Part shown: one piece after another, positions 45,297 to 54,900 of the stretch | Layout of the letters: each line of letters opens with the position of its first letter | Numbering within the stretch: the first letter of the stretch is position 1 | NCBI GenBank assembly: GCA_002395775.1 | Contig: DGUV01000056.1 | Span: 55,744 to 119,743, forward strand | Direction: 5' to 3' | DNA from: Prevotellaceae bacterium UBA4301 | Lineage (GTDB): Bacteria; Bacteroidota; Bacteroidia; Bacteroidales; Bacteroidaceae | DNA length: 64,000 nucleotides | The notes under the pieces: generated by a model | Told to the model about the DNA's origin: nothing | What the model saw: the letters and a program-made list of their open reading frames with translations, nothing else | The model's database searches: none | Position numbers and translations under genes: made by a program

Positions 45297-48200
45297 CTAT
45301 TGCTTGCCGAGGATGATGTTGACGAGTGCCGTCACGTCGGCAATGCTGACGTTCTGGTCCCTGTTCACGTCCGCAGCTTTGTGGTCATAGAGGTAGGGCT
45401 CTGTGTTGTCTTTCCCCAGGATGATGTTGACCAATGCCGTCACGTCGGCAATCGATATCTGCCCGTCGCGGTTCACGTCGCCAATGGTGGTTGGGCCGTA
45501 GTAGTAGAGGATGACGTTGTCCCAAGCCACCCAGTTGGCATCGGTGCCCTCCACGCTGAGTCCTATTTCGTGGTCGCCCGCTTCAAGTTCAGCTATTACG
45601 TTGAACAATTCGGGCACGCCGTTGGCGGTGTGGCAACTGGTGCTTTGGTTGTCCATGAAAAGCGTGACGCCACTCACTTCCAGCGACGCGTCGTTTTGTC
45701 GCGTTGCATTTACGGCTGCCTGCAACTGATAGTTGCCGGCGGGCAGGGTGAGGCTTTGTGTTGCCAGCAGGTTGGCCAAGGCTCCTGTGCTACTAATCCA
45801 ACTCTCCATGAAGGGGCCGTTGAAGTTCTCATAGATGGCTGTTTGCGACCACCAGTTCGCATCGCCAGAGAGCGTCCAGCCAGAGAAGTTGTTCTCCGAC
45901 CCGCCCTCCATGCGCGGATTGCCCAAGGGCACCCGAACGGGTGAGTCGGCACTTGCCAGGGCGAAGTATTCCTCCTGTGTGCCATCGAAGATGAGGAACA
46001 GATTGTCCCATGCCACCCAGTTGGCATTGGTACTGTTGGTCTTGTAGCCAAAGGTCAGTGTACCGTCGGTGACTTCAACGTGCAGGGAATGGCGTTCGGG
46101 CACACCATTGGCGGTGGCCACATCTATGCTTTGCTCTCCGGCATAGAAGACCACACCGGCGACATTGACGCCTGGGTCGCTTTGCCACGAAGCTATGAAC
46201 GAACCGCCGATGTAGTACTTACCGTTAGGCAGTTCGCGGATGGTTTGTTCAACGCTTAGGTCGCCGAGAGGCGTTGCTTCGGCCCATTGTTCGATGAAGG
46301 GGGACCTGAGCGAAGCATCGCCGTTGGCATACGTTCCCCATGTGCCCAGTTTGAATCCGTTGTTTGTCCATCCGTCCAGGTTCGCTGTTGAGAGATAAGG
46401 GGCCATGGCATTGGTGATGTCGTAGCCGTTGGCTGTTGCTGCGGGGTCTTGTCCACTGGTCTGGCCGCCGAAGTAGTAGAGGCGCAGATTGTCAAACTGT
46501 GTCCAGTCCATGTCCACCGACGTGGAGTTTCGAATGCCGAACTGCAGGGTGCCTCCTCCAAAGTCATCAATCTCGACGGTGTTGTCATAGTAATTCTTTG
46601 AGAAGTAGTTTGCACCCGACTGCATGTTGTTGGGCAGATAGTAGGCAGTACCGTTGTATGTCACCTCAACCTCTGTGCCCACGCCCAGTTTGCTGGTTTG
46701 TGCGGCCGTGCTGATGTCGCTTATCTTTTGTGCAGCTGTACCGATGTAGATTTCTGCTGTCACAGGCTTATCGTCGTTGCCCGAAGCATAGTCGCTATAG
46801 ACGTCAACCGAGCTGCCTGGCCGTTCGTAGGCCTGCATCTTCATGGCGTAGCGTCCTGTGGGCATCGACGAGAGGGTTTGGTAGTAGTCAAATGTTTTTT
46901 GATAGAACTCTGCTGCCGAGTATCCGAACGCAGGTGTGGTACCACTCCATCCGTTGGCCGATTCCATACCGGGCGAAGCAACGAGGAAGGTGATGTCGTA
47001 GCCTGTGGCTCCAGGCGTGGTGTTCTGCATGAAAGTCTTGCAGGCGCTTATCACCTGGTCATGATAGTCGGCCAGTTGTGATGTGGTGGCCGTGGGCACG
47101 GCATCCTCAATGTCCGAGAGCGTTGTTTCCAGCGTAGCATTGGCGGTGCCTGTGTCGTCGGTGTGCGAGGTCCGGGCCATGTTGCGCACCTTCTCAATGA
47201 TGTCGAGCACCTGATTCCGTTGGGTCTCAATCACGGCATTGTCCATCGCGCCGGTTTCGTCCATGGTCAGAATCATCCATCGTTTTGCCGTTTGTCCTTC
47301 GGCAGGATTGTAGGACGATGAGCTTACGGTATTCGACGTGCTTGCGGTCAGGCATGCAGGGGTGGCCGATGAGGCAGGGTGCATCAGGTAGTAGGTGTCT
47401 TTGTTGACGGCGGCTGTCCCGCTGCCGAATGTGGCATCCCACCAGCCCAGGTGCAGGTGAATCTGCGTTTGGCTGTTCTTGGCCGTTCCGCTCACGCTGA
47501 AGCTGTTGCCATTGGAATAGATGTATCTTCCCGTGCTGGCATTCTTGAAATAGTAGTATTGTGTCGAGGGGTCGAACTCGATGTACCAGGCTGCGGCCAG
47601 GTCGGCAGCTGCGGCTTCGTGGCTCTCATATCGCTTCCACTTTAGCGTGCTCCCTGTGGCATAGAGGTAGGTGGACGTGTTCAGCCCATAGTTTTCGTCC
47701 GTATTGCGGATGTAGTATTTGGTATTGTCCTTGTGTTGAAAGCAGTAGCCGGGCAGAAACCCTCCGCTCGTGGGCACCATGCCGTCCTCGCACATGGCTT
47801 GTGCCAACAGGCCGCAACCGTAGTATTGCAGGTCGGTGTGCTGGTCTTCATGGGCTCCGTTGATGGTAAAGCTGGTCATGTTGTTGCCGTTTGTGGCCCA
47901 CACATGGCTGCCTCCTCCGGTCACGAATTCCGTCTCGCTGTTGTCCCAAAATTGTACGACTTGGTTAGCTCGCTTTCCCAGCCATCGGCCATAAGATGAG
48001 CCTGCATTTGAGTTGGGCGTTTCCATGTGGCTTTGGTACGAACTGTGCGTACCCACACCAATGCCGTGCAGAGCTTCGTGCATGGCTGTTCCCGTGGCTT
48101 GGTATGAGGCATTAGGACCGAATCGAATCCATCCTCCATACGAGCAGTCGGCAGTTTGCACATCCGCATTGTAGTTTGCCGTTGGCACGAAGCCCGTGAT

Positions 48201-48677
48201 GCTGGTTGTCTGGTTCCAGAAACTGATGAGCCCATCCATTGCAGCCTGGATGCGTGTGTCGATGTCGGAGTCGCCCGATTTGTTGAAGTTATAGGTGATG
48301 TTACTCTTCGGCAGGGTGTAGATGCGCAGCACTTCGCCATAGCCCACCTCGCCGCTTTTTCCGATGGCATAGGCCCTGATGTAGTAGCAGGTGGCTGGGG
48401 TCAGTCCTTCCATGACATAGATGTTGCCAGTGTGCTCGAAAGTGCGGGTCGAGCGTGAGTCGCTGATAGTGGGCGTGGCATTGGTGGCGCTGAAGCAGAA
48501 TCCCTGTTCCTTCACTTCCTCGGTGGCCGAGATGGTGCTGCGCCCGAAGGCTATGCAGTTGCCAGCGGCATAGCGCGGGTCGGTGGTTACGTTTACGGTG
48601 GCTTTTGCGGTGATGCCCAATGCCACGAACAATACCATCATGGTAAGGCGCATGTGTGGAGTATCGAATGCTTTCAT
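45297..48677 (-). CDS. Large secreted zinc-peptidase-like protein with two C-terminal dockerin-like repeats
   Basis: Predicted exported protein of 1126 aa. The ATG at 48677 is chosen because the longer frame (TTG at 48704) runs into the promoter box. A fibronectin-like start (TCYYIRAYAIGKSGEVGYG) leads to a zincin core: HEALHGIG with His200, Glu201 and His204, plus His211 as a likely third ligand. The fourth histidine is one residue later than in standard metzincins (HExxHxxGxxH). A lectin- or CBM-like middle and two or more repeats of a Trp-rich beta-sandwich (DGWTNNGFKLGTWG; FSGWTLSGDANWW) follow. The end holds two modules of the form DVNRDGQISIADVTALVNII. Substrate unknown. Confidence 0.78.
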   Translation of the reverse strand: MKAFDTPHMRLTMMVLFVALGITAKATVNVTTDPRYAAGNCIAFGRSTISATEEVKEQGFCFSATNATPTISDSRSTRTFEHTGNIYVMEGLTPATCYYIRAYAIGKSGEVGYGEVLRIYTLPKSNITYNFNKSGDSDIDTRIQAAMDGLISFWNQTTSITGFVPTANYNADVQTADCSYGGWIRFGPNASYQATGTAMHEALHGIGVGTHSSYQSHMETPNSNAGSSYGRWLGKRANQVVQFWDNSETEFVTGGGSHVWATNGNNMTSFTINGAHEDQHTDLQYYGCGLLAQAMCEDGMVPTSGGFLPGYCFQHKDNTKYYIRNTDENYGLNTSTYLYATGSTLKWKRYESHEAAAADLAAAWYIEFDPSTQYYYFKNASTGRYIYSNGNSFSVSGTAKNSQTQIHLHLGWWDATFGSGTAAVNKDTYYLMHPASSATPACLTASTSNTVSSSSYNPAEGQTAKRWMILTMDETGAMDNAVIETQRNQVLDIIEKVRNMARTSHTDDTGTANATLETTLSDIEDAVPTATTSQLADYHDQVISACKTFMQNTTPGATGYDITFLVASPGMESANGWSGTTPAFGYSAAEFYQKTFDYYQTLSSMPTGRYAMKMQAYERPGSSVDVYSDYASGNDDKPVTAEIYIGTAAQKISDISTAAQTSKLGVGTEVEVTYNGTAYYLPNNMQSGANYFSKNYYDNTVEIDDFGGGTLQFGIRNSTSVDMDWTQFDNLRLYYFGGQTSGQDPAATANGYDITNAMAPYLSTANLDGWTNNGFKLGTWGTYANGDASLRSPFIEQWAEATPLGDLSVEQTIRELPNGKYYIGGSFIASWQSDPGVNVAGVVFYAGEQSIDVATANGVPERHSLHVEVTDGTLTFGYKTNSTNANWVAWDNLFLIFDGTQEEYFALASADSPVRVPLGNPRMEGGSENNFSGWTLSGDANWWSQTAIYENFNGPFMESWISSTGALANLLATQSLTLPAGNYQLQAAVNATRQNDASLEVSGVTLFMDNQSTSCHTANGVPELFNVIAELEAGDHEIGLSVEGTDANWVAWDNVILYYYGPTTIGDVNRDGQISIADVTALVNIILGKDNTEPYLYDHKAADVNRDQNVSIADVTALVNIILGKQ

Positions 48678-48701
48678 GACTAATAATAAGGATTTTCGGA
48701 G

Positions 48702-48731
48702 CAAATTTACAAATTAATTGTGATTCAACAA
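48702..48731 (-). promoter_or_regulatory. Promoter of the dockerin-module peptidase
   Basis: On the minus strand TTG (48731-48729), a 19-base spacer, and TAAATTTG (48709-48702). The ATG is 24 bases downstream of the box. Confidence 0.7.
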
Positions 48732-48761
48732 TTGCTAATTGTCAATTGTTTTGTAACTTTA
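48732..48761 (+). promoter_or_regulatory. Promoter of xseAB
   Basis: TTG at 48732-48734, a 19-base spacer, and TAACTTTA at 48754-48761. Its TTG touches the TTG of the opposite promoter, making the palindrome CAATTG (48729-48734). Confidence 0.65.
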
Positions 48762-48769
48762 CGGACAAT

Positions 48770-50002
48770 ATGGAACCCATGACACTCTACGAACTCAATT
48801 GCCTGGTGCGCGACGCCATTGCAGACCAGTTGCCCGACACCTACTGGGTGCAGGGCGAACTGAGCGAGGGCAGGGAGGGCGCAGGCGGACACTTCTATGG
48901 CGAGATGGTGCAGCGCGAGGAACGGCGTGGCGAGACCCTTGCCCGTGCCCGCGTCAACTGCTGGGCCAATGTCTATCGGCGCCTGTCGCGCGAGTTTCAG
49001 GCCATGACGGGCGAGAGCCTGCGTGCAGGGCTGACGGTCATGGTGGAGGTGAGTGTCACCTTCCATCCGCAATATGGCTACAGCCTGAACATTGTGGATA
49101 TCGACCCCAGCTACACCCTTGGCGACATGGCCCGCCGGCGCAAGCAGATACTGGCTCAGCTGGAGGCCGATGGCATTCTGCATGCCAATGCCGAACTGGC
49201 CCTGCCGCTTGTGCCGCGTCGCATAGCGGTGGTCAGCAGTGCCCATGCGGCAGGCTATGGCGACTTTTGCAATCAGTTGCAGCACAACGAGCGGGGCTAC
49301 CACTTCAGCCTTCGCCTCTTTCCTGCCTTGATGCAAGGGGCGAGGGTGGAGGAGAGCGTCATCGAAGCCCTGCAACAGATTGCCGACGAGGCCGACCACT
49401 GGGACGTGGTGGTCATCATACGAGGTGGGGGAGCCACGAGCGACCTGAGTGATTTCGACAGCTATCCGCTGGCGGCCTGCGTAGCACAGATGCCCCTGCC
49501 CGTCATCACTGGCATTGGGCACGAGCGCGACGAGACCGTGCTCGACCATGTTGCCCACACCCACCTGAAGACGCCTACGGCTGTGGCCACATTCCTCATC
49601 GACCGCATGACGGAGGCCGAGGCCCTGCTCGACCAGTTGGCTCAGCAACTCACGCGAGCCACTCAGGAACGGCTGGCCCTCCACAAACAACGGCTGCAAC
49701 ACTTGGCCACCCTCTTGCCCTTGGGCTTCCGCAACGTGGGTGAGCGACAATCGGCCCGCCTGCAGTTGCTGTCCCAGCGCCTTGTGGCCTCTGCCCGTTC
49801 GCGGCAGGAGCAGGAACGCCACCGCTTGGCGCTCATGGAGCAGCGCCTCCAGGGTCTCGACCCTCAGCTGTTGCTCGCCCGAGGCTATTCGATGACCCTC
49901 ACGGCCGATGGCCGCCTGTTGCGCGATGCCAGTCAGGTGGCCCCAGGGCAGGAGATTGTCACCCGCCTTGCCAAGGGTCAGATTAAGTCAGTTGTAAAGT
50001 AA
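48770..50002 (+). CDS. xseA: Exodeoxyribonuclease VII large subunit
   Basis: Catalytic subunit of exonuclease VII, a metal-independent nuclease degrading single-stranded DNA from both ends. The 410-aa protein starts with an OB-fold DNA-binding domain (TYWVQGELSE near 25; VNCWANVYRRL near 60). The central catalytic domain contains IAVVSSAHAAGYGDF near 153, IIRGGGATSDLSDFDSY near 223, and ITGIGHERDETVLD near 248. A coiled-coil domain and a small tail (LARGYSMTLTADGRLLRDA) follow. The ATG at 48770 is only eight bases after the promoter box; the ATG at 48779 is a fair alternative start. Confidence 0.95.
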   Translation: MEPMTLYELNCLVRDAIADQLPDTYWVQGELSEGREGAGGHFYGEMVQREERRGETLARARVNCWANVYRRLSREFQAMTGESLRAGLTVMVEVSVTFHPQYGYSLNIVDIDPSYTLGDMARRRKQILAQLEADGILHANAELALPLVPRRIAVVSSAHAAGYGDFCNQLQHNERGYHFSLRLFPALMQGARVEESVIEALQQIADEADHWDVVVIIRGGGATSDLSDFDSYPLAACVAQMPLPVITGIGHERDETVLDHVAHTHLKTPTAVATFLIDRMTEAEALLDQLAQQLTRATQERLALHKQRLQHLATLLPLGFRNVGERQSARLQLLSQRLVASARSRQEQERHRLALMEQRLQGLDPQLLLARGYSMTLTADGRLLRDASQVAPGQEIVTRLAKGQIKSVVK

Positions 50003-50007
50003 TGTCC

Positions 50008-50048
50008 TTAAAGTTCTTAACCTCCTTAAAGTCCTTAAGGCCCTTAAT
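50008..50048 (+). repeat. Iterated CCTTAAAG-like units between xseA and xseB
   Basis: Units of the type CCTTAAAGT, TCTTAACCT and CCTTAAGG follow one another through most of the 58-bp gap. The pattern resembles the iterations upstream of panB and after ilvE. Confidence 0.5.
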
Positions 50049-50060
50049 AAGAAGAAAACT

Positions 50061-50246
50061 ATGACCTACGAAGAAGCCATAAAGAAACTCGAAACCCTGG
50101 CCCGCGAGATGGAGCAGGGCGAGGTGCCCATCGACAAGATGGCCGAACGCTTGCGCGAGGCACAGCAGCTCATCCTGCAGTGTCGCAAACAGCTCAAGGC
50201 TGCCGACGAGGCTATCGGGCAGTTGCTTGATAGTCCGACGGAGTGA
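50061..50246 (+). CDS. xseB: Exodeoxyribonuclease VII small subunit
   Basis: A 61-aa helical protein that wraps the coiled coil of XseA. It starts MTYEEAIKKLETLAREMEQG, which is the family's signature, followed by a second helix (AERLREAQQLILQCRKQLKAAD). Length is normal. The last 35 bases overlap the 3' end of the convergent TPR/AraC gene. Confidence 0.95.
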   Translation: MTYEEAIKKLETLAREMEQGEVPIDKMAERLREAQQLILQCRKQLKAADEAIGQLLDSPTE

Positions 50247-51834
50247 GGCCCGTCAGTTGCTTGAAGGCGCGCGAGAAGTTGGCCGTGTCGCCATAGCCGC
50301 ACAGGTAGGCCACCTCCTGGACGGTCAGGTCGCGCCGTTCGGCAAGCAAGTGCTGGGCACGTTCGATGCGCAGGCGCCGGATCATGTCCTTGGGCTGTTC
50401 TTCGGTGACGGCCGACAGTTGCTGGCGCAGGCGGAAGGGGCTCAGCCCCAGTGCTGAGGCCAGGTGTTTCACGTCGGCCTGTCCTTGGGTGATGAGTTGC
50501 TCGATGGTGCTTGTCACCTGGTCGAGGAAGCTGTCCTTGTTTGCCTCTTCTTTTTCTCTTTCCTTTCTCAGTTTCTCCTGCCTTTCTTTGTTCAGTTCGG
50601 CCACCACGGCCTGCAGCTTTTCGTTGAGTTGGAAGTTGCGCAGCTGGCTGCGGCGGTTCATGACGATGGCCAGGAAGGCAATGATGCCCACCAGGGCTAT
50701 GCCGGCCAGTGCCCACAGGTAGGCACGTCGCTGGGCGTGGTTCTTCAGTTGCAGCCAGTCGTTGCCAAACTGGGCGTTGTATCGGGCCAGACTCTCGGCC
50801 GAGGTGGTCGAGTAGATGCTGTCCTTCAGGTCGTTGAAGCGTTGCAGTTCGGCGCGTGCGCTGTCGGGCTGGGTCTGCCAGAGCGATTCGTAGAGTCCCC
50901 TGCGCGCGTGTACCTCATTATATATGTCGCCCATCTGCGAGAAGATGTCGGCCGCCTCGCGATAGTAGGGCAGGGCCTCTTTTTCGCGTTTCTGGCAGAG
51001 CAGTGCCATGCCCATCTTGTTCAGGGCAATGCCCAGCGAGTGCTGGTTGCCGCTCTCGCGCAGGGCGGGGATGATGTCCTTCAGCACCTGTTCGGCCTCT
51101 TCGTATCGGTGCAGGCCGATGAGCACCGAAGCCTTCTCGGCCAGCCTCACGCGAGCCTGTTCCTCCCTGCCGTCCATGCTGTCCAGCTCATAGGCCCGTT
51201 GCACATACTTCAGGGCTTCCTTGTCCTTGCCCATGGCATGATAGATTTCCGATGCCATGCCCTGCAGCACGGCCATGCGCTTCGTGTTGTCCCCCTTTTC
51301 TGCCAGTTCTATGCCTCGCAGCACATGCTTCTCTGCCTCCTTGGGTTGGTTGGCGCCCAAGTAGATGGCAGCCAGTGTGTTGAGGCTCGAACTGATGCGG
51401 TCGGCATCGCCGCTCTTCAGGTCCAGTTCGTGGCACAGTTTGGCATAGTGGGCTGCCTGTTCGTAGTCGCTGATGCGTATGTGGCAGATGGAGAGCAGGT
51501 TGAGGCAGTCGGCCCGGGTGTCAGTGCCTTTGGGTATGAGGGGCAGGGCCCGTTCGGCATAGCTGATGGCGCGTTCGTAGTCTTGTATGGCGTAGCAGTA
51601 TTCGCCTGCCCAGTACCACAGTTGCTGGCGCAGCGAGTCGGCAGGCAGTTTGTCGCGGAGTTGGATGGGTTCGCTCAGCAGTCCGCCCACATAGAGCACG
51701 TCCAGGAAGTGGTTGGCCGTTTGTGCCGTGGGGTGTTTGTCAAAGTCGTGGAGCAGCGAATCCACGGCATTCATGGCCCTTCCGGCAAGGCTCAGGCACA
51801 GGACTGTCAGCAAGGCAAGCGCGTGTTTTTTCAT
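50212..51834 (-). CDS. Membrane-bound TPR sensor with C-terminal AraC-type DNA-binding domain
   Basis: Predicted one-component regulator of 540 aa. The ATG at 51834 gives a signal peptide (MKKHALALLTVLC), and the frame upstream runs through the promoter. Periplasmic part: about seven TPR repeats (ISYAERALPLIPKGTDTRAD; AAHYAKLCHELDLKSGDADR; ALKYVQRAYELD). A single membrane helix (about 368-392) and a charged coiled coil (LNKERQEKLRKEREKEE) follow. The cytoplasmic AraC domain occupies the last 100 residues, with RLRIERAQHLLAERRDLTVQ and CGYGDTANFSRAFKQLTG. It diverges from the BspA-like gene at 51995, a plausible target. The inducer is unknown. Confidence 0.85.
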   Translation of the reverse strand: MKKHALALLTVLCLSLAGRAMNAVDSLLHDFDKHPTAQTANHFLDVLYVGGLLSEPIQLRDKLPADSLRQQLWYWAGEYCYAIQDYERAISYAERALPLIPKGTDTRADCLNLLSICHIRISDYEQAAHYAKLCHELDLKSGDADRISSSLNTLAAIYLGANQPKEAEKHVLRGIELAEKGDNTKRMAVLQGMASEIYHAMGKDKEALKYVQRAYELDSMDGREEQARVRLAEKASVLIGLHRYEEAEQVLKDIIPALRESGNQHSLGIALNKMGMALLCQKREKEALPYYREAADIFSQMGDIYNEVHARRGLYESLWQTQPDSARAELQRFNDLKDSIYSTTSAESLARYNAQFGNDWLQLKNHAQRRAYLWALAGIALVGIIAFLAIVMNRRSQLRNFQLNEKLQAVVAELNKERQEKLRKEREKEEANKDSFLDQVTSTIEQLITQGQADVKHLASALGLSPFRLRQQLSAVTEEQPKDMIRRLRIERAQHLLAERRDLTVQEVAYLCGYGDTANFSRAFKQLTGLTPSDYQATAR

Positions 51835-51857
51835 CTCTCTTTGGGTTTTATTTGGGA

Positions 51858-51865
51858 CAAAGATA
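51858..51865 (-). promoter_or_regulatory. -7 box of the TPR/AraC regulator
   Basis: TATCTTTG on the minus strand, 23 bases upstream of the ATG at 51834. AAGATAGTAAA direct repeats overlap the box. Confidence 0.5.
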
Positions 51866-51951
51866 GTAAAAAGATAGTAAAAAAGTACCATAAACATCCG
51901 AAATGACAAGCATTTTAACAAAATGATAAGGCAAGCGTCAGCCTTTTCCCG

Positions 51952-51959
51952 TAATTTTG
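51952..51959 (+). promoter_or_regulatory. -7 box of the BspA-like gene
   Basis: TAATTTTG matches TAnnTTTG and lies 35 bases before the ATG. No -33 element was recognised, as would suit a gene needing an activator (for example the divergent AraC-type protein). Confidence 0.5.
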
Positions 51960-51994
51960 CAGTGAGAAATACTAACAACTAATAACTATCCGCT

Positions 51995-54900
51995 ATGAAA
52001 CTGAAGAATCTTTGTCTCTTGCTGCTGACCTTGTTGTTTGGCAGTCAGTATGCCCATGCTTGGGAAGAAAACGTTGGCGACGGCTGGTTCGGCTACACCA
52101 AGACCTATGAAATCTATGGTGGTCAGTATGACTTTAATGTCCAGCTCAAGAAGGTGGAACCCTACTACCTGGGCCTGGGGTCGTTCACGGAACTGGACAT
52201 CCCTTCTTCTGTCCGGAATGGTCTCTTCTATTATGATGTGAAAGCGATAGCCAGTGAAGCCTGCAATGGACTTGCCGGTCTGCAGAAGGTGAACCTCCCC
52301 TCTGGCTTGGAGGTTATCTTTGCCAGTGCCTTCCAGAATTGCACCGGGTTGTCCTCTCTCACCCTGCCTGGCACCGTTTTTAACATCTATCCAGATGCTT
52401 TCTCTGGCTGTACAGGCCTGCAGGAACTGACATTGCCTTCCAGACTTTCCACTTTGTATAAAGGTGCCTTTGCAAATTGTAGCAGTTTGCATTCCGTCAG
52501 CTACTATTCGTCGAACCCCGCCACCCTCCATAGCAACACCTTCACTGGGCTACCCGACGACTGCGTGCTTCGCATTCCATACGGCATGGAGGAAACCTAT
52601 GCTGCCAAGGGTTGGACGTCGGACGTCTTCAAGGGAGGCGTTGTGGCCGAGACCGTGTTTGAGTACATGGGCTTCACCTATCGTGTCACGGGAGATAGTT
52701 CGGTGGAGGTAATAGGGTATAATGGCGATGCTACTGACGTTGTCGTTCCTGAGAGTGCGACCCACTACCTTGGCACTTTCACCAACTACACAGTCACCGG
52801 CCTGGCCGAAGGAGCCTTTGAGAATCAGAGTACGCTCACTTCCATCACCCTGCCCAGCACCATCACCACCATCGGCGACCGCGCCTTTGCCGGATGTTCT
52901 GGTCTGACGGCCGTGAACGTCGGCATGACCACGGCCCCCAGCGTCACGGACAGCGTGTTCACGGGCATAGTGAAGGCCAATTGCAAACTCTACGTGCCGC
53001 AGGGGAAAGCCTCGGCTTATTCGTCGTGGCGTACCTACTTCGCAACGGTTGTAGATGGCGAGACCTTTACGGAGACGGTCAATGGTGTCGAGACCACTTT
53101 CCTCATCACTGGTGCCACCACCGTGCAGTTGGGCGACGGCGCAGTGGCTATCCCCACCGACTTTGCAGGCGCCTATCCCATCCCCGAGACTGTGGAGCAC
53201 GATGGCGTGACCTACACGGTGACGGCAATTGGGGCAAGTGCGTTCAATGGTTGCACAGGACTTACTGGAGAAATGATAATACCAAGTACGGTGACATCCA
53301 TTGGGCAAAGTGCGTTCGAAGGTTGCTCAGGAATAACCAGTGCAGAAATCCCTGATGGAATACGCGCCTTGCCACCCTCCGTCTTCCGAAGTTGCACCAA
53401 TCTGGCTTCGGTAAGTCTGCCTGAAGGGCTGGAAGTGATTTTTGGTCGCGCATTTAATAATTGTCCTTCCCTGACAGAGTTGACGATTCCCAGTACAGTA
53501 ATTAGAATCGATCAGCTCGCATTAAAGGGTACTGCACTGAACACTATTACGGCAAAGATGCTGAAGCCTTGTGGCTTGGCAGGGAATGTCTTTAGCTCCA
53601 CATCTGCCTGCAAGCTCATTGTTCCCCAGGGAACTCGTGATGCCTACATCAGCAAAGGTTGGACAGAGACTGTCTTCACAAGTGGCGTCGTTGAGGACGG
53701 CCAGTTGTGGGGTTATACCGAGGAAGGTGTGAAGTTCCTGGCAAGGGTGATTGAGGGCAATGACGTGCAGATATTTAATGGTGACGAATCAGGTCCAAAT
53801 GGTCAGGCTATAGACATCAATACCACAGGCACGCTGACCATTCCTGCTTCGTTTGAGTATCTAGGACAGACCTACAATGTGAAGGAAATAGGCGAGAGTG
53901 CCTTCTATAGGTGCGCGGGCATCACAAGCCTCACCATCCCCGAGGGCGTGACAAAGGTGGGCAAAAACGCATGTTGGGAATGCACTGCCCTGGAGTCAGT
54001 CTCCCTGCCCTCCACGCTGGACGAAATCGGTGGTTCTGCCTTTTACAAATGCAACCTCTCGAGCGTCATGCTTCCAAAGTATCTGCGCAAACTTGGTGAC
54101 TATGCATTCTACGTGAACAGTAATTTGACGACCATTACCCTGCCTCCTATGCTGACCAGCATCGGTAACGGTGTGTTCTCGAGCACTAACCTCTTGTCCG
54201 TCATTGCCACGGGCACTAATCCCAAACCGTTAAGTGGCACAGGGGCTTTCTGGCCTGACATACATAGGAGTAACCCCGTCATCCTGACCGTGCCATACGG
54301 CACACGCCAGCTATACCTCGAAGCTGGCTACACCGAGAAGCCCCAAGGCCCTGAGGAAGGAGAATTTTATAAGGTTGTGGAGCAAGCCGTGGAGAAGAAC
54401 CACTCCTTCCTGCAAGTGGGCGAGGGGGCTACCGTGCTGGTGTCGCATAAGGTTAATGGGCTTCAGGATAATTACCAGCTTATTCCCAATAATGTCTATC
54501 AGATTTATCTTGAGGAATTGCAAGCCGGCTATGGCTACATTTACTACAGGGTTGAGGAAGGCTATGCGCTCAAGATTCTTCGCAATGGTGTGGATGTCAC
54601 CGATTTCATGGAACCTCTTGACGGATTCGAGATTGGGGATGAGTCCTTCTACCGCGTTTCGATACCACGTAGCGTGGAAGGTCCCGACGGCACCACATGG
54701 AGCATGAACGACAACGTCACCTGGCAAATCGTCGTGACTCCCGAGGACGGCGGCAGTAGCAGTAGCGACGTGAACGTGGGCGACGTCAATCAGGACGGCA
54801 CCATCTCCATTGCCGACGTGACGGCTCTCGTCAACATCATCCTGGGCAAGGCCGTAGCCCCCGGACCCCTCAGCAACGTGACGCTCGACTACGACGTGCT

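Noticed and set aside
50464..51906. 480-codon plus-strand ORF
   Set aside because: It is antisense to the TPR/AraC gene, has no recognisable domain, and reflects codon bias of the true gene.
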